From Theocolax elegans (Eukaryota > Arthropoda > Insecta > Hymenoptera > Cerocephalidae), in NCBI GenBank assembly GCA_026168455.1, contig CM047425.1, positions 45,270,362 through 45,334,361 of the forward strand: a stretch of 64,000 nt of DNA, read 5' to 3'. Positions 62,109-64,000 of this stretch are shown here, piece by piece; the first letter of the stretch is position 1, and each line of letters begins with the position of its first letter. A model generated the notes under the pieces. That model was given only the letters and a program-made list of their open reading frames with translations. It made no database searches and was not told the DNA's origin. Made by a program: the position numbers and the translations under genes.

Positions 62109-64000
62109 TCTTCTTGGTAGATTTTCAGAAGATATCGGCGATTCGGTGGTGCTAAAATTTTCAATTTTTTTTTTCAAAATAGCCTTGAAGAAAACTGTGA
62201 AAATTTTTTTTGTACTAGTTTAAACTTCTTTTTCGCGTTTTTTAATAGAAATAAATAAATCAAAAGTGCTAATAATCAATAAACAATCAATCAGAAGGAA
62301 GGAAGGAAGGAAGGAAGCCATTCAATAGTAATCAGTCAAGCAGAATTGTTTAAATAATAGACTAAATTAAAAAATACTAACTTCGCGATAAAATTATAAC
62401 AAATAATATTTACGAGCCAAGGAGAAGAAGAAAGAAGTCAACAAAAAAAAGGTAAGTTAATTATGATATTTTAAACGAAAAGTATAGTAGTGCATGCCTC
62501 TGTTGTCTTTTTCAAATGTAATTATTGTTATTATCATTATTATTATCGGGTATTAAAAATATATTTTTTAAAAAATATTACAAGAATTTTTCGAACATTT
62601 TTCTAAAAAATTTTATTAAAATATATAAACGTGCGAAAAACTTTAGACAATTTTTCCCTTATCTTCGAGATTGAATTTTTATTTTTAAATTAAATTTTAG
62701 ACATTTATTAAACAAATTGGACGTTTTTAATATACTTGAAGGTACTTTTGAGATTTTTGATTGCGAAGTTAGTACCGAGGATCCACCTCTAACTCGCAAA
62801 TGGAGCAATCTGAATTTTGAATGAATTTTTAAGTATAATTATTATTTTTACGCTAATATTAAAATTTTCCGTATAATATGAAAAAAAACATAGTTTTATT
62901 TTTCATCTCAAAAAAGTTAAGGAAAAAATTAGATTGTAGAATTAACAACGTATTGAAAGTTTTATTATAAAGAAAAATTAATAATAATGATGATAATAAA
63001 TAAACACCCTTTTTTGAAATATATTTTACTTTTTTTAGTGATTATAATTAGTTTAAATATTATCTTTTTTGCCTTATTGTTGTTCAAATATTATATTGAT
63101 GATAATTATGTCCTCAAATTCAATAAAGGGTTTCTTTTATTATGACAATTTAATTTAAATAAATAATATAGTTTTAATGGAAACTCTGAGCGAGTTTTGC
63201 AAAATACAGTTGTAAAAATATTTATATATATGTAGTACAATATTATTTATGCATACCTTACATACATATTCATTTAAAATTTTTTTTTTTTAAACATTTT
63301 AGAAATTATTAAATCTTGCCATTGATAATTAAATCGTGAAAAACAAATTTACAAGATAGAATTGAATGATTTTAATTAATTTTTTAATAATAATAACGAT
63401 AAAATCTTACTTGGATAAATATTAATCTTTTTTTCAATCAAGATGTTTTTCTTTTTGGATCAATTAACCTACAATTATAATAATAATTATTAATATTTAA
63501 TATGCAAATAAATTAACATGTTCTCATAAATATATATATATATTTTTTGTTATTGCAAAACGCAAATAACTGGGTATCATATAGTAGGTATGGTATTTTT
63601 TTTTATTATTAAATATGGAAAAATCATTAAATTTTATACCTTATCTAGATATTAATTAATAATCATATTTCGTTGCGTATAAAAAATTATTAAAATTATG
63701 AAAATAAACATACTGGCATGGAAAAAAATAAATAATATTAAATTACTAATAAAACAAAATAGGTGTTTTTTTAAAAAAAAGATTTTCAGACAAAAAAAAA
63801 ATATTTATATTATTTAGTACAATATTATAAATCACAGTTTATTATTATTATACATATATACATATAATTCCTGGGAAATTAATGAAATAGAACAATAAAA
63901 TTAATAATAGTTAAACGAAGAATAAAAGAAAAAAAAATTACAGACATAAATTAAATCATCCGATATTGCCGAAAAATTTGACAATAAATTTAATTATAAA
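62109..64000 (+). other. AT-rich leader without coding frames
   Basis: Only homopolymers, a GGAA run at 62296-62318 and short chance frames. If this belongs to the element of the 61743 LTR, its gag lies beyond the window and the leader is at least 1.9 kb, unusually long. Otherwise the element is deleted or interrupted. Confidence 0.4.

Overview
The window looks like heterochromatin-type or repeat-dense sequence from an insect, and the transposon types make Hymenoptera the best guess (inference). It is strongly AT-rich, and nearly every protein-like signal belongs to a transposable element. I found no convincing host gene, no operon-like organisation and no CRISPR array. Most elements are broken by frameshifts, stops, nested insertions and internal tandem duplications.

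Layout. 1-950: one end of a foldback palindrome. 950-6900: a decayed Ulp1/C48-type protease module present twice in tandem. The second copy is split by a 3-kb DNA transposon with ~300-bp inverted repeats (2309-5334). 8862-13748: a 2.8-kb tandem duplication carrying a Tc1/mariner-type MITE, cut in half in the second unit. 16030-17640: an antisense LINE relic split by a tRNA-derived SINE with visible target duplications. 17956-24600: an antisense non-LTR retrotransposon with ORF1 (zinc knuckles) and ORF2 (endonuclease, reverse transcriptase), carrying two internal tandem duplications. 24780-29362: fragments of a second LINE family plus a SINE and a small MITE. 29370-34629: a BEL/Pao gag-protease-RT fragment holding a 678-bp palindromic element, next to an antisense Ty3/gypsy integrase, the whole block duplicated in tandem (2.34 kb). 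34310-39090: antisense Ty3/gypsy protease-RT-integrase, also duplicated, with another palindromic MITE between copies. 39780-41440: a 1.66-kb giant palindrome.

41850-58235 is the centrepiece: a long LTR retroelement of the Ty3/gypsy, env-bearing (insect endogenous retrovirus) type on the + strand. It has two ~735-750-bp LTRs, a tRNA-Pro-type primer binding site, gag with two CCHC knuckles, protease, RT-RNase H, integrase and a polypurine tract. Downstream of pol it carries an unusual ~7-kb accessory region: a first envelope-like glycoprotein gene, a stray gag fragment, a Cys-rich 162-codon ORF, a second, unrelated-looking envelope gene, and a 172-codon accessory ORF with its own TATA promoter. 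Each envelope gene is preceded by a 3' splice-site-like sequence. All the long genes are damaged.

58246-58985: a further single arm of the giant palindrome, abutting the truncated 3' LTR. 59046-61242: a 5'-truncated R1-clade LINE inserted in a (TG)n microsatellite. 61743-62094: an LTR with a primer binding site, followed by 1.9 kb of AT-rich sequence with no gene.

A recurring theme is near-identical tandem partial duplication (at least six cases), often differing only by single-base indels in homopolymers. Either this locus has undergone repeated recent duplication, or the assembly contains long-read artefacts; read-level checks are needed before any of the broken genes is taken at face value.
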